Below are positions 22,036 through 34,034 of a stretch of DNA of 64,000 nt, piece after piece. The stretch is from Pictodentalium vernedei (Eukaryota; Mollusca; Scaphopoda; Dentaliida; Dentaliidae). The position numbers were made by a program, and so were the translations under genes. The stretch is from positions 207,225,262 to 207,289,261 of the forward strand of contig CM062292.1 of the NCBI GenBank assembly GCA_031216915.1, in the 5' to 3' direction. Each line of letters begins with the position of its first letter. Position 1 is the first letter of the stretch. Under the pieces are notes generated by a model. That model had not been told where the DNA came from and searched no databases. It saw only the letters and a program-made list of their open reading frames with translations.

Positions 22036-22160
22036 GGTGTGACGTACGGACAGGCGGACGGACGGGCGTAGGCCTAAGGACGGACGGACGGACGGACGGA
22101 CGGACGGACGGAGATCCCGACTATATCCCCGCATTTTTTAAAATGCGGGGATAAAAAAAA
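22036..22160. repeat. GGAC tetranucleotide run and terminal hairpin
   Basis: It follows the array directly. (GGAC)n runs at 22051-22111, then GATCCCGACTATATCCCC and a hairpin whose arms are TATCCCCGCATTTT and AAAATGCGGGGATA. A tetranucleotide run plus a 3' hairpin after a minisatellite core matches the layout of pearl-type Helentron relatives (established for bivalves). The assignment here is inference. Confidence 0.7.
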
Positions 22161-23896
22161 ATCATTGTCCCAATGCAAATTTCCCACAACAAAGAGCCCC
22201 AAAATGGTCTCCAATATAGGTCCTATACACACGCTACAAATACCTCAAAAGTTTCTCGGGGTGGGGGGAGCTACCCCTAAATAAAGCTCCCCTGTCGCTG
22301 GCCCTACCCCACTTCCCTCCGACAAAGACCGGAGGGTTCTAGTTGGGTCTAGGGTAGGCCTCCGAAACACTACAAGACGGTCACTCAAATATACCCCCCC
22401 CCCCCCCCCCAAAAAAAAGACTGTCTCGGACACCTCCTATTATAGAATCCTAACCTTTCGCGATAAGTTGAAAACCGATATCCCCTCTCTTTGTTTCCCT
22501 TGGGACTTAACATTTATAGAAGGCCCGAGGCCTGAAGGAGAGGTGATGATGCGACTCCTCTAAGCAAACTGTTCTGAGAATTAGTACAGATGCGCCTGAT
22601 AGATAGCACTATTTCCACACGATTTCTCAGGACGCTCACTAACCTATAGTTTTCATATATACTCGAGGTATGCCCGTTTCGTACCGTTTTGGTACCCTTG
22701 TCAGAAACTTCCCCCATACATCCCTCTTGTGTCAGGCGTCCAAGCTTCGGTGGAGGTGGGGTGCGACAGACCTCCTATAAACTCGTCTGTGGGAAAATAC
22801 CCATCTAAAATAACTTGTAAATAGTAAATTTCTTTCCCATTTTCGTCTATTGACGACTAAAAGCCCTGACATCACTTCTTGAGAAGCCCCCTCCCCCCCC
22901 CCTCCCCTAAAAACATAAAATGATATCAAGGCTTGGAATTATCACTAACGAATAAATGTAACAAGCTTGTTATCTAGAACTTGAAGTGTCGGTTACAGTA
23001 GCTCGAAGGCGCAAGAAATCCCACGAATGCCGAGAGTCCATTGAAATATTAAGACAAACAAATGCACTTGATAGCTCCAGATAGTACGAATTAAGCCTGG
23101 TTTCTTCAGAATTTCCTTATGATGCCCCGCTCGTCAATAGCAGATGCACCCTGCTCGGCTGCTCCTAACCCAGTGCTTCACAGTTGGAGGTATGCCTGCT
23201 GCATGCCACTTTAGTACCCTTATTAGAAACTTTCACCCTCCTCCTCAAATCCGGCGACCTAGTTTCGGCCCTGGTGATACAGTATTTTGGTACCGTTAAA
23301 CTAGTGACACAGACTATTTTTTTCTGGGGAGGGTGGTGGGTGGGTAGTGGAAAGGGGGGGGGGTGGATCGAGCACATAAAACTTTCTACAACTATCGCGA
23401 AGCACAGAATCGCGGCATGCCACCAGTGTCTGCAACCTTAGACGCTTTGCATCGCAAATTTTCTGTCTGAGATTTTATTTTTCTGGCCCTTAAAAATACC
23501 GCCCAGTATTAATTTGGTCTGTAACAATCATTTTATCCCAAACTTTATGACAATTTACTGGAAAGTTCCAAAAGTTCTGCTGAATAAATTAAAAAACAAC
23601 GCTCGCGTTCTTTTTTATGAACTGTAGTGTCGGAATGCACCGACGCATAGCATCGCCAATTATTGTCGGAGAAGTTTTTGTTCTGACCCTCCTATTAAGA
23701 GAGAATGACCCCCCTCGTGGAAGGTTTTTCGAAATGTGTTTCTAAAGTGTGACTGTGAACCACCATTCTGCCAGCTGGTATAGCGTGAAATGTTCGTTTT
23801 TCAATGGGCACAATTTCGAAAGAACCGTCTGAATTTTCGACTAAATTCACGACTTTAGGTGGAGAGGGGTGATCGTAGCCTTGGCCGACCCCCCCC

Positions 23897-23927
<31 letters not shown>

Positions 23928-24170
23928 ACTGTGTCAACGTTCAATTTTATGGCCCGTAACAGTTAGTGTCCCAGTTTAATTTGGGATGTAAGAACCATTT
24001 TAATTTAAATTCTGTGACAGTTTTTTGGAAAGTGCCAAAAGGCACTACCGAATAAATTGTAATAAAACAAATCTTATTATCTTTCGTGTATGGAACAATT
24101 TAACCAGTAGAATGCAAGATTATTATCGTAAATTGAAGTTCATTGAATTTATTTGCTACATTTTATTGAA

Positions 24171-24226
<56 letters not shown>

Positions 24227-24589
24227 GGGCCAGGGAAACATTCGAGATTCGATTCGGTTTCGAACATTTTCTCTGATTCGATTCGAAACCATCTCGATTA
24301 TTTGAAAGACTTCGAATCTCGGAAAGTTTGGATTTCATACATCTCTGTGTTGTCGACTTCTAATGATGGCAACTCATCCTATACATGCAGTTTCGCCCAG
24401 TTTGAACATTATCACCCCTTGAGGTGGAACAAGGCGCCATCTGCAATGCTTTAGCCCAAGGAATCATTTCAGTCAAAATATGAAGAGCCCAGACTCGAGA
24501 GCGGAGGGTTGATGCAACTATTGAAAAAAATTATGAATGATTCAGACGTTTCCCGCGACTTATGTTGTCGAGGCTGGAGAAGACACTGG
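22161..24589. other. Non-coding stretch with simple repeats and a dispersed repeat pair
   Basis: C runs occur at about 22396-22411 and 23890-23913 (followed by (CA)n), and (CT)n at about 24175-24225. Segments 22640-22720 and 23185-23255 resemble each other (GAGGTATGCC...GGTACCCTTGTCAGAAACTT against GAGGTATGCC...AGTACCCTTATTAGAAACTT). No gene is recognised. Confidence 0.55.
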
Positions 24590-24890
24590 CCGCAGTAAAA
24601 TGAAATTGACAACCCTTATGCTAAATATGGTAAAATATATCGGCGCACAATCTCAGGGCAGACTATCAGTTCCCGCCAAAAAGTTGCCGAGTCAAACGAG
24701 CCTGTCGTTTCGTGGAAACTCCATTACAAGATGTGGCCTGGAAGCTGGTCCCAAATTGACTGTCTTTATTCATGAACAAAGCACATGTTTTATGGGTGTT
24801 TAGAACCGATGTTATGTTTGTTGGGACTTGGTTTTCTGATCGGTGATTTAGTTCGATTTATCTGGAATTCAGGAACTTGGCAGGAGGATA
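24590..24890. repeat. Dispersed repeat, second copy
   Basis: Partner of 14161-14485. The short 88-codon frame inside it has no recognisable domain and is not preserved in the other copy. Confidence 0.5.
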
Positions 24891-26204
24891 GCTGAAAACA
24901 GGTAAGTCTGAAGCCAATAATGACTAATATGGCCGAATCAACTTTTGCCTTTATTCCAAACTACGACCCCCTGGTCGTTACCCCCGTTACTTCCCACAGA
25001 AGGGAAGTGGAAGGAGGGGGTAACAACGACCATGGAGTCTTTGAGAGGGTGGGATTACTTTATCTTTGGAGGTTCAATAATAATTTAATACAAGAGTTAT
25101 ATATCACTGCAGAACAAGTTGCTAACGGCTACATGATCCCATAAAATGTTTCTGGCGTTGTCTCGCTGTTGAACGATAGATTTTCCTTTGTGAAAAAATA
25201 GTATTCACGAGTTAAAAGATTTAAATCGAAAACAGAAATCGCTTGTTTATTGTACCATGGTAGGGGAGGGGAGGGGGTGGTGGTGGTTGGTAACAGGTGC
25301 GTAGGCAGAAGTTAGAGGTAATGTCGGGGGGGCTAGTTCATCCGAGCGACGTAGCGGCAGGAGAGAGCGCCCCCCCCCCACGCTGGTAGGGGAGGGGGGG
25401 GGGGGCTCCCCTGGGAAAAAATGAAATTCAATACCAAACAATGCGATTTCCTTGACTCCGAGTCTGTTTGTGTCCATAAATTATAAGTTGTGAAGGGCAT
25501 CAATAAATAGGTCAAATCTTGGAGGGAAGGGGGGGGAGCATATTCCCCCCTCAGCCCCCCCCCCCCCCAGGCTATGCCACTGGTTGATAATGATCATAAA
25601 CTTACACTACTTTGTATTGATGCATTGCCACAAAAGTTGGTTGCATTGCCATGCATTGCATAGCCCTCCCCACTCCCCCATCGGGGAAACTGCCTCTTTA
25701 TTGTGTGCTTGTCGGGTGGGGGGGGGGGATATCATAGCATCTGGGAGTGCAAGCCCTCCTCTCAGGGAAATTCTGGTGCCACTGCTGTACAAAACAGGTT
25801 GAGTGTTAGAGGCTATATTATGGCTCTATCACTTTAGCCACCTTAGTGGCTATGCACTGCTTGGTAAGCAGACAAAATAACAGTTTGTAAAGTATAAAAT
25901 TATGTTGTTAGAATTTATTGGAGATTGCCGTCAGATTCAGGCACTCCCCAATAATTTATAACATATAATATAACCCCCAAAAATAATTGTTTATGAACAA
26001 AATCTGGTTAAGGCTCTTGCCAGTAGTATGGTGTCTGAGGAAAATTATTCATGTTATAAGTAACCTTCCTTCAAGAAATAATTTGGCGTTATATCAGATT
26101 ATATCAGTTGAAAACAAAACTTGAACACAACTCTTGAATTCTGACTATACCCATGGTGGTGGTGGATTTGAGTAGGGAATGTAGTCTTTCTCCACCCTAA
26201 TAGC
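24891..26204. other. Non-coding stretch, G/C-run rich; MITE family 2 fragment
   Basis: Poly-G or poly-C tracts lie near 25373, 25396, 25530-25568 and 25720. At about 25910-25970 the palindrome TTATTGGAGATTGCC...GGCACTCCCCAATAA resembles the centre of the family 2 MITE at 42119. No gene is supported. Confidence 0.5.
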
Positions 26205-26837
26205 TACTCTTGTGTTCCAAATAAAAGTACAGCTGGGAATAAAAGTACAGTTTGGAACATTTATCATAAATAAAAGTACAGGCCCAAATAACAGTACAGG
26301 GTGGATATCCACTGAGGAGGTGGGGGATAATGCTAGTTAATTTTATCTAAAAGACCACTTATTTTCCAGTATTGTAGTTAGTTTTATTAGTCATTTGAAC
26401 CCTGGTGGTATCTTTCCCGCCAGTTCAGTGTCATCAATTGGAAGAGTATATATTCGTTACTTGTGGAAGACCAATCAATATATTCAAAATGGAGGCTGCA
26501 CGTTGAAAATCTTGATTGGTCTAGCACACATTCACCAAGCAACACAATCTAGATGTACTTAATGAAGTCGAGTTATATCACGATCCTGGACCAGAAAAGT
26601 GGTCTTTAGGGTTTAAAGGGTTAAAGAAAACTAAAAGGCATCATGATTACAACAGTGAATACACTGTGCTAAACAAATGTCTATCACTCAATCAGTGAAG
26701 ATTTACTAATTTCAAGATCTCCTCCCTGTTGGAAGGGCAACTTTAATAAACATACATGCCCAACTAAGGTACACAAGGTGGGAAAATTCCCCCAAATTAA
26801 TAAACATACATGCATGTTTATTAGGGACACAAGAGTA
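26205..26837. mobile_element. TIR element with ends TACTCTTGTGTTCC
   Basis: It begins TACTCTTGTGTTCCAAATA and ends TTTATTAGGGACACAAGAGTA. It carries repeated AATAAAAGTACAG blocks and the palindrome AATAAACATACATGCATG. A second, inverted copy is at 34035-34513. This copy is longer because of a nested MITE. No ORF. Confidence 0.85.
26393..26622. mobile_element. Nested family 3 MITE
   Basis: ATTTGAACCCTGGTGG begins the insert and GGTTTAAAGGGTTAA ends it. The interior contains GACCAATCAATATATTCAAA and GATTGGTCTAGC. The other copy of the host element (near 34325-34345) lacks it and shows the uninterrupted site between GTTTTA and AAAGAAAACTA, which confirms insertion. Confidence 0.8.
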
Positions 26838-26849
26838 CAGGGCACTTAC

Positions 26850-27340
26850 ATGAGAATCTATTCATGCAAAAATTCTTGCAACAAGACTAGCAAGAATCCA
26901 TGTAGATTCTTACCACACCTCTGATAGTATTCACATGAAAAGAATTTAGTCAATTTAACCCTTTAAATGCCATAGCAGCAGCAGCAGCAGCAAATTAACC
27001 AATGCAGGGCTAACATGACCTGGAATATCCTGTCACTTTGTCCATAAAATTGTACAAATATGGCTGTCATTGGAACCAGCTCTATGAACTGGTTCTAATG
27101 ACATCCATATTTGTAAGGTTCTATTGGTAAATATTGTTCATTTTTTAAAAAATTGTAAAATTGAGTTTATGTTTTAAAAAATAAAAAGCTGTGTTGGGTA
27201 AAGAGTTAACATGTGTTATCAGTATATAACAGGGATTCAACTTTGGTGGCCTCATGGGATCCTGGAACACTCATAGCAGGTGTGAATCCTTGCAACCATT
27301 ATCGCGAGAAACCAAATAGATTCTCCAAACTTTAGTTGAA
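26850..27340. repeat. Duplicated block, inverted copy at 34770-35450
   Basis: It contains, in order, a segment with CAAGAATCCATGTAGATTCT, the MITE at 26955-27210 and a segment with ATGGGATCCTGGAACACTC. The same three segments recur in reverse complement at 35330-35450, 34905-35318 and 34770-34900. Confidence 0.8.
26955..27210. mobile_element. TTAA-flanked MITE, copy F (variant core)
   Basis: Ends TTAACCCTTTAAATGCC and GTTGGGTAAAGAGTTAA. The core hairpin is ATATGGCTGTCATTGGAACC with GGTTCTAATGACATCCATAT. A short (CAG)n sits at 26971-26990. It is related to copy H at 34905. Confidence 0.85.
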
Positions 27341-29679
27341 ATATACATGTAAGCCCGAAGCTACATGTAACTAAACCTCTTTGTAAATGACATACTGGGC
27401 TGGCATGTAACAAATAGTGCAAGATTAGTTTTGGGGCTTTAAACAAATAGTGCAACAAACATTTATTTTATAGACTATATGATCCCCCCCCCCCCCCACA
27501 CACACACACATGCACACATGCCCACACACACTTGCACGCATGCACTCATGCACGCACATGCACACACTCACACACACACTCCCCCCCAGAGTTTTTGCAT
27601 GTAACCCTTCTTGCCCCCCCCCCCCCCAAAGAAGAAAGATCGCAGCCCCCTCTTCCAAAAAGAAAGAAAAAATAATAAATATTTGGGATATTTCTCCTCA
27701 AGAAATAATATTGATATAAAAAGGTTAAAGTTCTAAAGGCCAAGTCACAATGTTTATTTCAATGTTTATTTAAAAGTCTTAAAAAACATCGATTACAAAA
27801 CATTTGACATAAATATTTACAACCAAGTCCAATTGTTCACATATTTACAAACTTTCATACAGAGATTTGGCAAAATAGGCAAGCTTTTCCCAGTTTTAAG
27901 AAAATTCCCAATTTCTCCCCACTCTTTCTCCACAAATTTCAGCTTAGGCTAAAAAAAGACATTTGTTTCTGCTAACCCGACCGACCCTATTTTAAACCTC
28001 TGAGTCTAAGCTTTTTATTGAAATCACTGAAAAGTTAAAAACAAACGACAGTGCTTTTCTAAATCGCAGCACAAAAATTAATCGTCTAAAATTGCAAGTG
28101 TCTTTTGTGGGTGCTGTAGGGTTAGCCATTTGGGGCCAATAGGCAGGTTATTTTTTGTTTTTAAAAATGTAATTAGCAGTTTCCATCTTGGTTTCAAAAA
28201 GTGATGATAAATAGTGAATATAAGGCCAATATGAAAGAAAAATGGTTAGCATTTGGACATTTTTGTATGGCATTTTGCGATGCAGGGCCAGTCATCAAAT
28301 ACCCTGATATGATATCGTAATTCTAGCTTAAAACAAAACAATGGTGACTGACAATGTGCTGCTCATGATGACTTTTTGAAAAATGTCTTCGCAGCGAAAA
28401 AATAAAGAGTCATATGAAGTTTGAATGTTTCCATGATGATGGAAGAAATTTTCTGTGATTCACAAAGATAATTCAGATGCGGTGGCTATTGAATGTTGAA
28501 CAAGTTCTAGGATTTGTTCAGACTTCGGGAAGGACATGACGCTGAACTGAACGACAATTTTTAGATTTGTATCTGAGTTTAATGTTTCTTTATTGCATAC
28601 AGAGAGGCCTATTTTATGTTGATAAGGTCATAAATTGGGTGAAGGGAACTGCATTCTTGAAAAATCTGAAAATCAATAAATAAAAATAAAATGCTTTTCC
28701 TATATACCTTGATATACCGACCCTATTTTTTTCAGTCCGTTATTGGAAACATGTCTCTTTTTTTAGGCCTAAAAGACATTATTCTGTGCAGTGTAGACCA
28801 AATAAATGCAGTCACAATCGCAAAATAATAACATATAATTCTCCCAATAATTGGGTAGAAAAGTATTTGAATATTCATCTCAAATGGTCATTTTCCCATA
28901 TTAAATTTACAGGTAAGACCTAAAAAAGTTACAAATCTATTTCTCGGACCCTCCAGCATGGTCCTTCTGGCTGCAGCAAGCTCTCTTTATACACGAAATA
29001 CACCAATTCTTGAGATTATTCATGAGGCCGAAAACAAAACAAACCAAGAACATGAACTTTTTGTGATGGCAAAGAAATAATTACAAAAATAAAAAATAAA
29101 ATGAAAAACAGCCCACCCACTTACAATTTTACAAAAAAAAGAGAAGATCTACTTTGTGGAGCCTAAACATTGCATTTATAGTTATTAACTCCCTTTTTCA
29201 ACACCTTATCTTTTCTGTGATTGTAGTTAACTCTCTTGATATGACAACCTGCTTTTTCAATTACTCATTTTTTTCTACTTTTACTCGGTAGTTACCTCCA
29301 TTGATGTGCTTTTTCATCTGTTCATTGTTTATGTTCTCTCTGCAGCAGAATGACACACAAAACTTGGTTGGTATGGGCAAGTCTGGTGTTTGGAAAATTG
29401 CAGGGCTGGATTTAACCAGATTCGCATCGCTATTTGCAATGCATAATTTGAGATATGCGATACATTCCGCGTAATTCACTAGCTATTTGTGAATAAACTT
29501 GATTGAGAATTTCACACAATAATTTCTCTCCGACATCAGATTCTTATACGGTTCTTTCATTTGAGAAAATGTGACCTGAATTGAAAATCTTTCTTTTCGT
29601 TTCCACTTATTCAGCACCGCACTTATGTTAGCTGCACCCTCATTGATCGGCTTTGAGCAATGTATTCAATAACAAACTA
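27341..29679. other. AT-rich non-coding stretch
   Basis: C runs with (CA)n at about 27485-27510 and a C run at about 27616-27627. From 27.74 to 29.25 kb the sequence is unusually unique-looking and AT-rich, with no frame of interest and no repeat seen elsewhere in the window. A UTR or intron of a host gene is possible but unsupported. Confidence 0.4.
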
Positions 29680-31084
29680 TTAATAGCCACCGGTGTATAG
29701 AAATGTATGGAAAGCCAGTTGTGACATGCTTTTTGCGAAATTGGATGATAAATAGTTTCGTGCACCGAATGCGCACGGGGACGGTTTGAGGCAAGTCCCT
29801 TTCAACCTTTCTCTGATATTTTGGATTGAAGTTTTAAGCAGGTCGTGACCATGGCAGGAGACAACAGAGGAGGAAAGACTGTGGGAAAAGGATTTGGCAT
29901 TCCTGTTCATGTTTTGGTTGAAGTTATCTTCCCTCAGGTGAGGACCTGTTTGAGAGAGGGTCCTTTCAACAAAGATGCTACCTCTCCCTGGAAATGATAG
30001 GGTAGGGTCTTCAGGCGAGTTTAATCTGCCACTTTGCTTTTTTCTGGTTCTCAGGCTATAATTGGCAAGTATAGTCTGCCTCTGGCAATTTTTGGGGGAG
30101 AAGATCAAATTTCTGCTTCAGCAGTCAAGGAACTACAACTTTCACAACCAACGGCCCCTTTTGGGGTGCCACCCATCTTTCTAAATAATAGCAATCGTAA
30201 GGGTGGGGGTTGGTGCTAAATAAAATAAACCTGTATGCCACACAGTTCGTGCTGCTTTCTCAGCTTGTGCCGAGTACCTGCGCCCTCGCCCTCCCCAAAA
30301 TATGTTGCAGACGTCGAGGTAAACTGAAGTAATGGCGAGTATCTTCTCTCCAGTACCTCATGTATTTACCATTTTCGATTTTTGAACCCACACTCTGTAC
30401 ATTGCAGATGTCGGAGGAAATTTTAAAAATAAAATGTCAAATACCGATATGCTTTGAAATTGATTGTGTTAATTTTTGAGAAGCTCATCAACAGCTGTCC
30501 TCGCATGCTGACCTCACTGTCGTTTGATTTATTTTTAATGTTAGGGAATTTTATTGCAGTTCAGTGCACTGTGTCTGTGAATTTGTTTATTTAAAGCGAT
30601 AATTACCCTGTTCCATTGATGGTGCTTGGGTCTCTGTGGCATTACATGTGTATGGATTTAGTTATGGGTCTCTTTAATTTCTGCCATTATTTAAGGTTTG
30701 TACAACATAATATTTGAGGGTTTTGTCTTCCCATATCCTGAAAGTGTTGAAAGCACATGGTTCTAAAAAAACAAAATTTGATTGGTCAGTTCGATGGTGC
30801 ACATTAATCTAAGAAATACATCAGTGACCAAAAGTGTTTTAAAACATGATTGAATTATATGTAACACTCTTCTCAATTCTCATAAAGAACCAGTGCAAAA
30901 AGCTTTGAACACCAGTCACATACATTGCAATTTCCATTGGTTCTTTTTGATGGACCAGGGTATTTTCAACAGTTTTTTTCATCTTTTTAAACTCAGTGCA
31001 AAAATGCCAGTCAAAATTATGACTAGCAAAGAGCTAATCAAAATTTTCAAATTAAATCGACCCCTCCCCTGGAAGATTGCCCTA
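29680..31084. other. Non-coding or unassigned stretch
   Basis: A 142-codon minus-strand frame (29680-30108) has no recognisable domain, and nothing marks it as coding. The remainder is AT-rich with no recognised element. Confidence 0.35.
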
Positions 31085-31260
31085 TTAACCCTTCACCCAA
31101 CACAGCCGATCAAAAATTTATTATTTTAATTACTATTTTAAAAACAAATTCAACAAAAGCATATCATGTGACCCCACACTGGATCGAGCTTGATGAGCTC
31201 ATTCCAGTGAGAGGTAAGATGATATGGTTTTGTTGAAATATTTTAAAAAAATTTCTTTCT
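31085..31260. mobile_element. Family 1 MITE, copy G
   Basis: The left end is TTAACCCTTCACCCAACAC. The hairpin CATATCATGTGACCCCACAC...GGATCGAGCTTGATGAGC...AGAGGTAAGATGATATG is intact. The right end is lost in T-rich sequence. Confidence 0.75.
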
Positions 31261-31310
31261 TTCTGTCTTTCAACTGCTAAATTTGCAAACTGTGTGGACG
31301 GATGTGGGCT

Positions 31311-31692
31311 CAATTTCAAAGTCAACGATTATGGGGTTTCCTATAAATTATTAGTTAGAACTCTCCTCCCCACCATGCTCATACATGTAAGAGGTGTCAG
31401 AGGCTGTAGAATTTTCAAAATACATTGGAACTGGCATGGGAAAACAAGTGTAACAAAATACCATCAGGTCTGGCATTTTGGAAAGTATGAGAGTATAAAT
31501 AACTGCCCTTCTCTGAGTCTCAGTTTTCCAAGGAGTGCAATTGCCTTCTTAAATCTCAGTGCAGCTTTTATTAGACTCTTGATCACCTCAGGTTCAAACC
31601 CTAGCCTCTGACACTTCTTATGAGCATGGTGGGGAGGAGAGGTATAACTAATAATTTCTAGAAAACCCCATAATTGTTGACTTTGAAATTGC
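31311..31692. mobile_element. TIR element with ~85-bp inverted ends
   Basis: The left arm (31311-31401) contains CAATTTCAAAGTCAACGATT and CTCCTCCCCACCATGCTCAT. The right arm (31600-31692) is its reverse complement with few mismatches. The ~200-bp interior has no coding sequence. It is a MITE of unknown superfamily. Confidence 0.85.
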
Positions 31693-31732
31693 AGTCAGTT
31701 GTGGATGTTTCTGACGATTAGTCAACTTCCCT

Positions 31733-31983
31733 ATTAACTGGTAGAGTGCTGAATTATTTTTGGTCATCAAAATTTGTTCATGTACGTTTGCCAAGTTACA
31801 ATTTATGGGAGAGTGCCAATAGGCACTCTCCCATAAATTGTAACAAGGCAAATCCTAACAGATTAAATAATTTCACTTCAAAGGTGGTACGAACAACATC
31901 CACAAAATATGAAGCCTTTAAGTGCTGGTACTGACACTTCAGAGTAAAGCCCAAATATGGGCTTCCAGCACTCTACCAGTTAA
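31733..31983. mobile_element. Family 2 MITE, complete copy
   Basis: Ends ATTAACTGGTAGAGTGCTG and CAGCACTCTACCAGTTAAT are exact inverted repeats. The centre is the palindrome TTATGGGAGAGTGCC...GGCACTCTCCCATAA near 31803-31836. No ORF. Confidence 0.9.
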
Positions 31984-32214
31984 TCATGTCAGGCCTGAAA
32001 AAAAACATGGTGGAATAGTAACCAATAATTATGTATGTATGATTTATGGAAAAGACACACAAAGCACTTAACAAAGTTTCAACATATGGAATAAATAACT
32101 AGGGCAACTCGGTGGTTCATGAGCACAAAGTGTTCTTATGCACCTTGTGCCTTTTTCTAAAAAAGTAATGATAATGAAAAAGATTATCCCATCATGATTT
32201 AATAGAAATCTACC

Positions 32215-32330
32215 AGTCTTTTACTGTAGCTTATGACCCCTTATTTGAATGAGCTTAATGAGCTTGTTCTATTGGGAGGGTCCAAAGCCAAGGAAGAGAA
32301 AAAAATTAAATGCATTAGAACAAGGACTTG
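32215..32330. mobile_element. Family 1 MITE fragment, copy I
   Basis: GTAGCTTATGACCCCTTATT, GAATGAGCTTAATGAGC and TTGTTCTATTGGGAGGG preserve the core hairpin in decayed form. The remaining sequence up to 32963 shows only a short hairpin near 32519-32565 (ACAACTACTGCATGATC) and no gene. Confidence 0.55.
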
Positions 32331-32977
32331 CAAGGCCTGGATTTAAAAGTGAAATAAAGGGTTTATATTGCAACCTTTTGGCAGGTTACACTATATAGCA
32401 TGGTGGTAAGTTGGTAACCTTAGGAAAAAAAGTGTTGAGATGTTTCTCTGCCTTCTATGTTTTTACTATGCCAGTCATGCTATTTTATGTCTAAACAGGA
32501 TTTCCACCTTAATAAATATCAACAACTACTGCATGATCTCGCCAAACAAGATCGCATGTTAGTTGTTGCTATCTATGTTTGTGGAATTTCGGGGATTCTT
32601 TTGGGTGTCTATGGGTTCTGACTTTCCCAATGGCATTTTGGCATGATTTTTCCCAATTAAAACCAAAAAATTTCCAATCTCAGCTCTCATTCAAATAAAA
32701 TTTTTAGTTCTTTTTTTTAACTCTTGAAGGTCTAATTTTGTCTAGAGTCACTAGATAATAAAACAAAGCCAAGACTTGCTTAGAAACAACTACAGAGCCT
32801 CAGAATATACACTGTTGAATTGTAGGGAAAGGCATAAATATCTTCATCATTTAATAGTATAAGAACAATTTTTTTAAAAGAGATTACAGAGATTGATCTT
32901 TTTCATGTGACTGTTTTGTTATAAAACTTTTGACATTCAGACGAGTGTTTTGTTCTATACATGTAGTAGCTTCTGTA

Positions 32978-33060
32978 GGGGTGCGGTGGCTCAGTTGGTA
33001 GAGGTGCAGGCTGCAAGCCGAGAGGTCCTCGGTTCGAATCCCACCTGCGGCAACCGCATT
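32978..33060 (+). promoter_or_regulatory. Pol III type 2 internal promoter of the SINE
   Basis: A-box-like (TGGCTCAGTTGG) and B-box (GGTTCGAATCC) sequences sit about 45 bp apart in a tRNA-like head. This is read from the sequence. Activity is not shown. Confidence 0.65.
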
Positions 33061-33325
33061 GTGTCCTTGGGCAAGACACTTCACCCCCATTGGGGGCACA
33101 GTGACGTTGTGTAGTAAGGCGTACTGCACGTCAATGGTGTACCTGTCTTCAACCAATGCTAACCCTGCTTGTGTGGAGTTTGTATGTTGGGGGAGCTGAC
33201 AGTTGCTCGCCGTTGCTCGGTGGTTCTCCCTGGGTACTCCGGCTTCCTCCACCCGTAAAACTGTCATGGTCATGGTTAGCCATTGTGCAGAAATATGTGA
33301 CCTTAAACACCAATAAATAAATAAA
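32978..33325 (+). mobile_element. Full-length tRNA-derived SINE with 14-bp TSD
   Basis: The 5' head has an A-box-like TGGCTCAGTTGGTAGAGG and a B box GGTTCGAATCC, as in RNA polymerase III internal promoters. The body contains TTGGGCAAGACACTTCACCC and TACTCCGGCTTCCTCCACC. The 3' end is an (AAAT)n-like tail. The exact duplication TAGTAGCTTCTGTA at 32964-32977 and 33326-33339 proves insertion. It has no coding role. It is probably the youngest SINE in the window. Confidence 0.95.
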
Positions 33326-33339
33326 TAGTAGCTTCTGTA

Positions 33340-34034
33340 TTAATGTTCTCAGTTCAGTATGAAGGTAACATTTCTTATTATGTGTGTTTCCTCTCCGAAA
33401 CAAATTCCCAATTGGTGCATTCATGATATGATGTAAATTTTCTCAAATGCATAGGCTCTGGACCCTTTCTCAAAGAGGGCAGAAAATCCCTGAAATTCTT
33501 TAAAATGGAAAGATCATGCTATTCCAGGGCTCGCAAATAGTGAAAAAACGTGATTGCCTGTCAGGCAGGCTTCTCTTGAGATCTGGTTGCCCGCCCCAGA
33601 AAATGGTGGCCCGGCGTTAGGACTGATATTTAATTGCTCAAAGTCAATTTATACACATTTCAATGTGAGTGACAGTCGATCAGATATGACAACAAACGAT
33701 GTATAACAACAGGTGTTGAAAGACGGGGACAGATCAAGATTTAGTCGTGCAAAAAAAAAAGCCATGCATCATGACAACAGACACGTTGGATACACACCGT
33801 AGTATACCCCCCCACCCCCCCCCCCCCCCCCATACCCAGTTTATGTAATCCACATGTAACCTAAATGATCATTCATGGGTTATTTCCAGCCTTGCAAGAC
33901 AACATGTACTGTCTTACCACCAAATATTTGTGCAGTGCAGTGATCATGAATTGTGAGGAAATTATTGGAAAAAAACAAACGTATGGTGCCAACCAGGGTT
34001 AACAAGATTTAACATAAGCCACTTTTGAATAAAA
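33340..34034. other. Non-coding stretch
   Basis: C run at about 33808-33831. No gene or complete element is recognised. Confidence 0.45.

Noticed and set aside
29680..30108. 142-codon minus-strand open frame
   Set aside because: No recognisable domain, no splice or promoter context, serine-rich composition. A frame this long can occur by chance in 64 kb.
32978..33060. A functional tRNA gene (also 43805 and 58166)
   Set aside because: The head has A and B boxes but continues into a shared SINE body with tail and target duplication. The cloverleaf ends are not tRNA-like.
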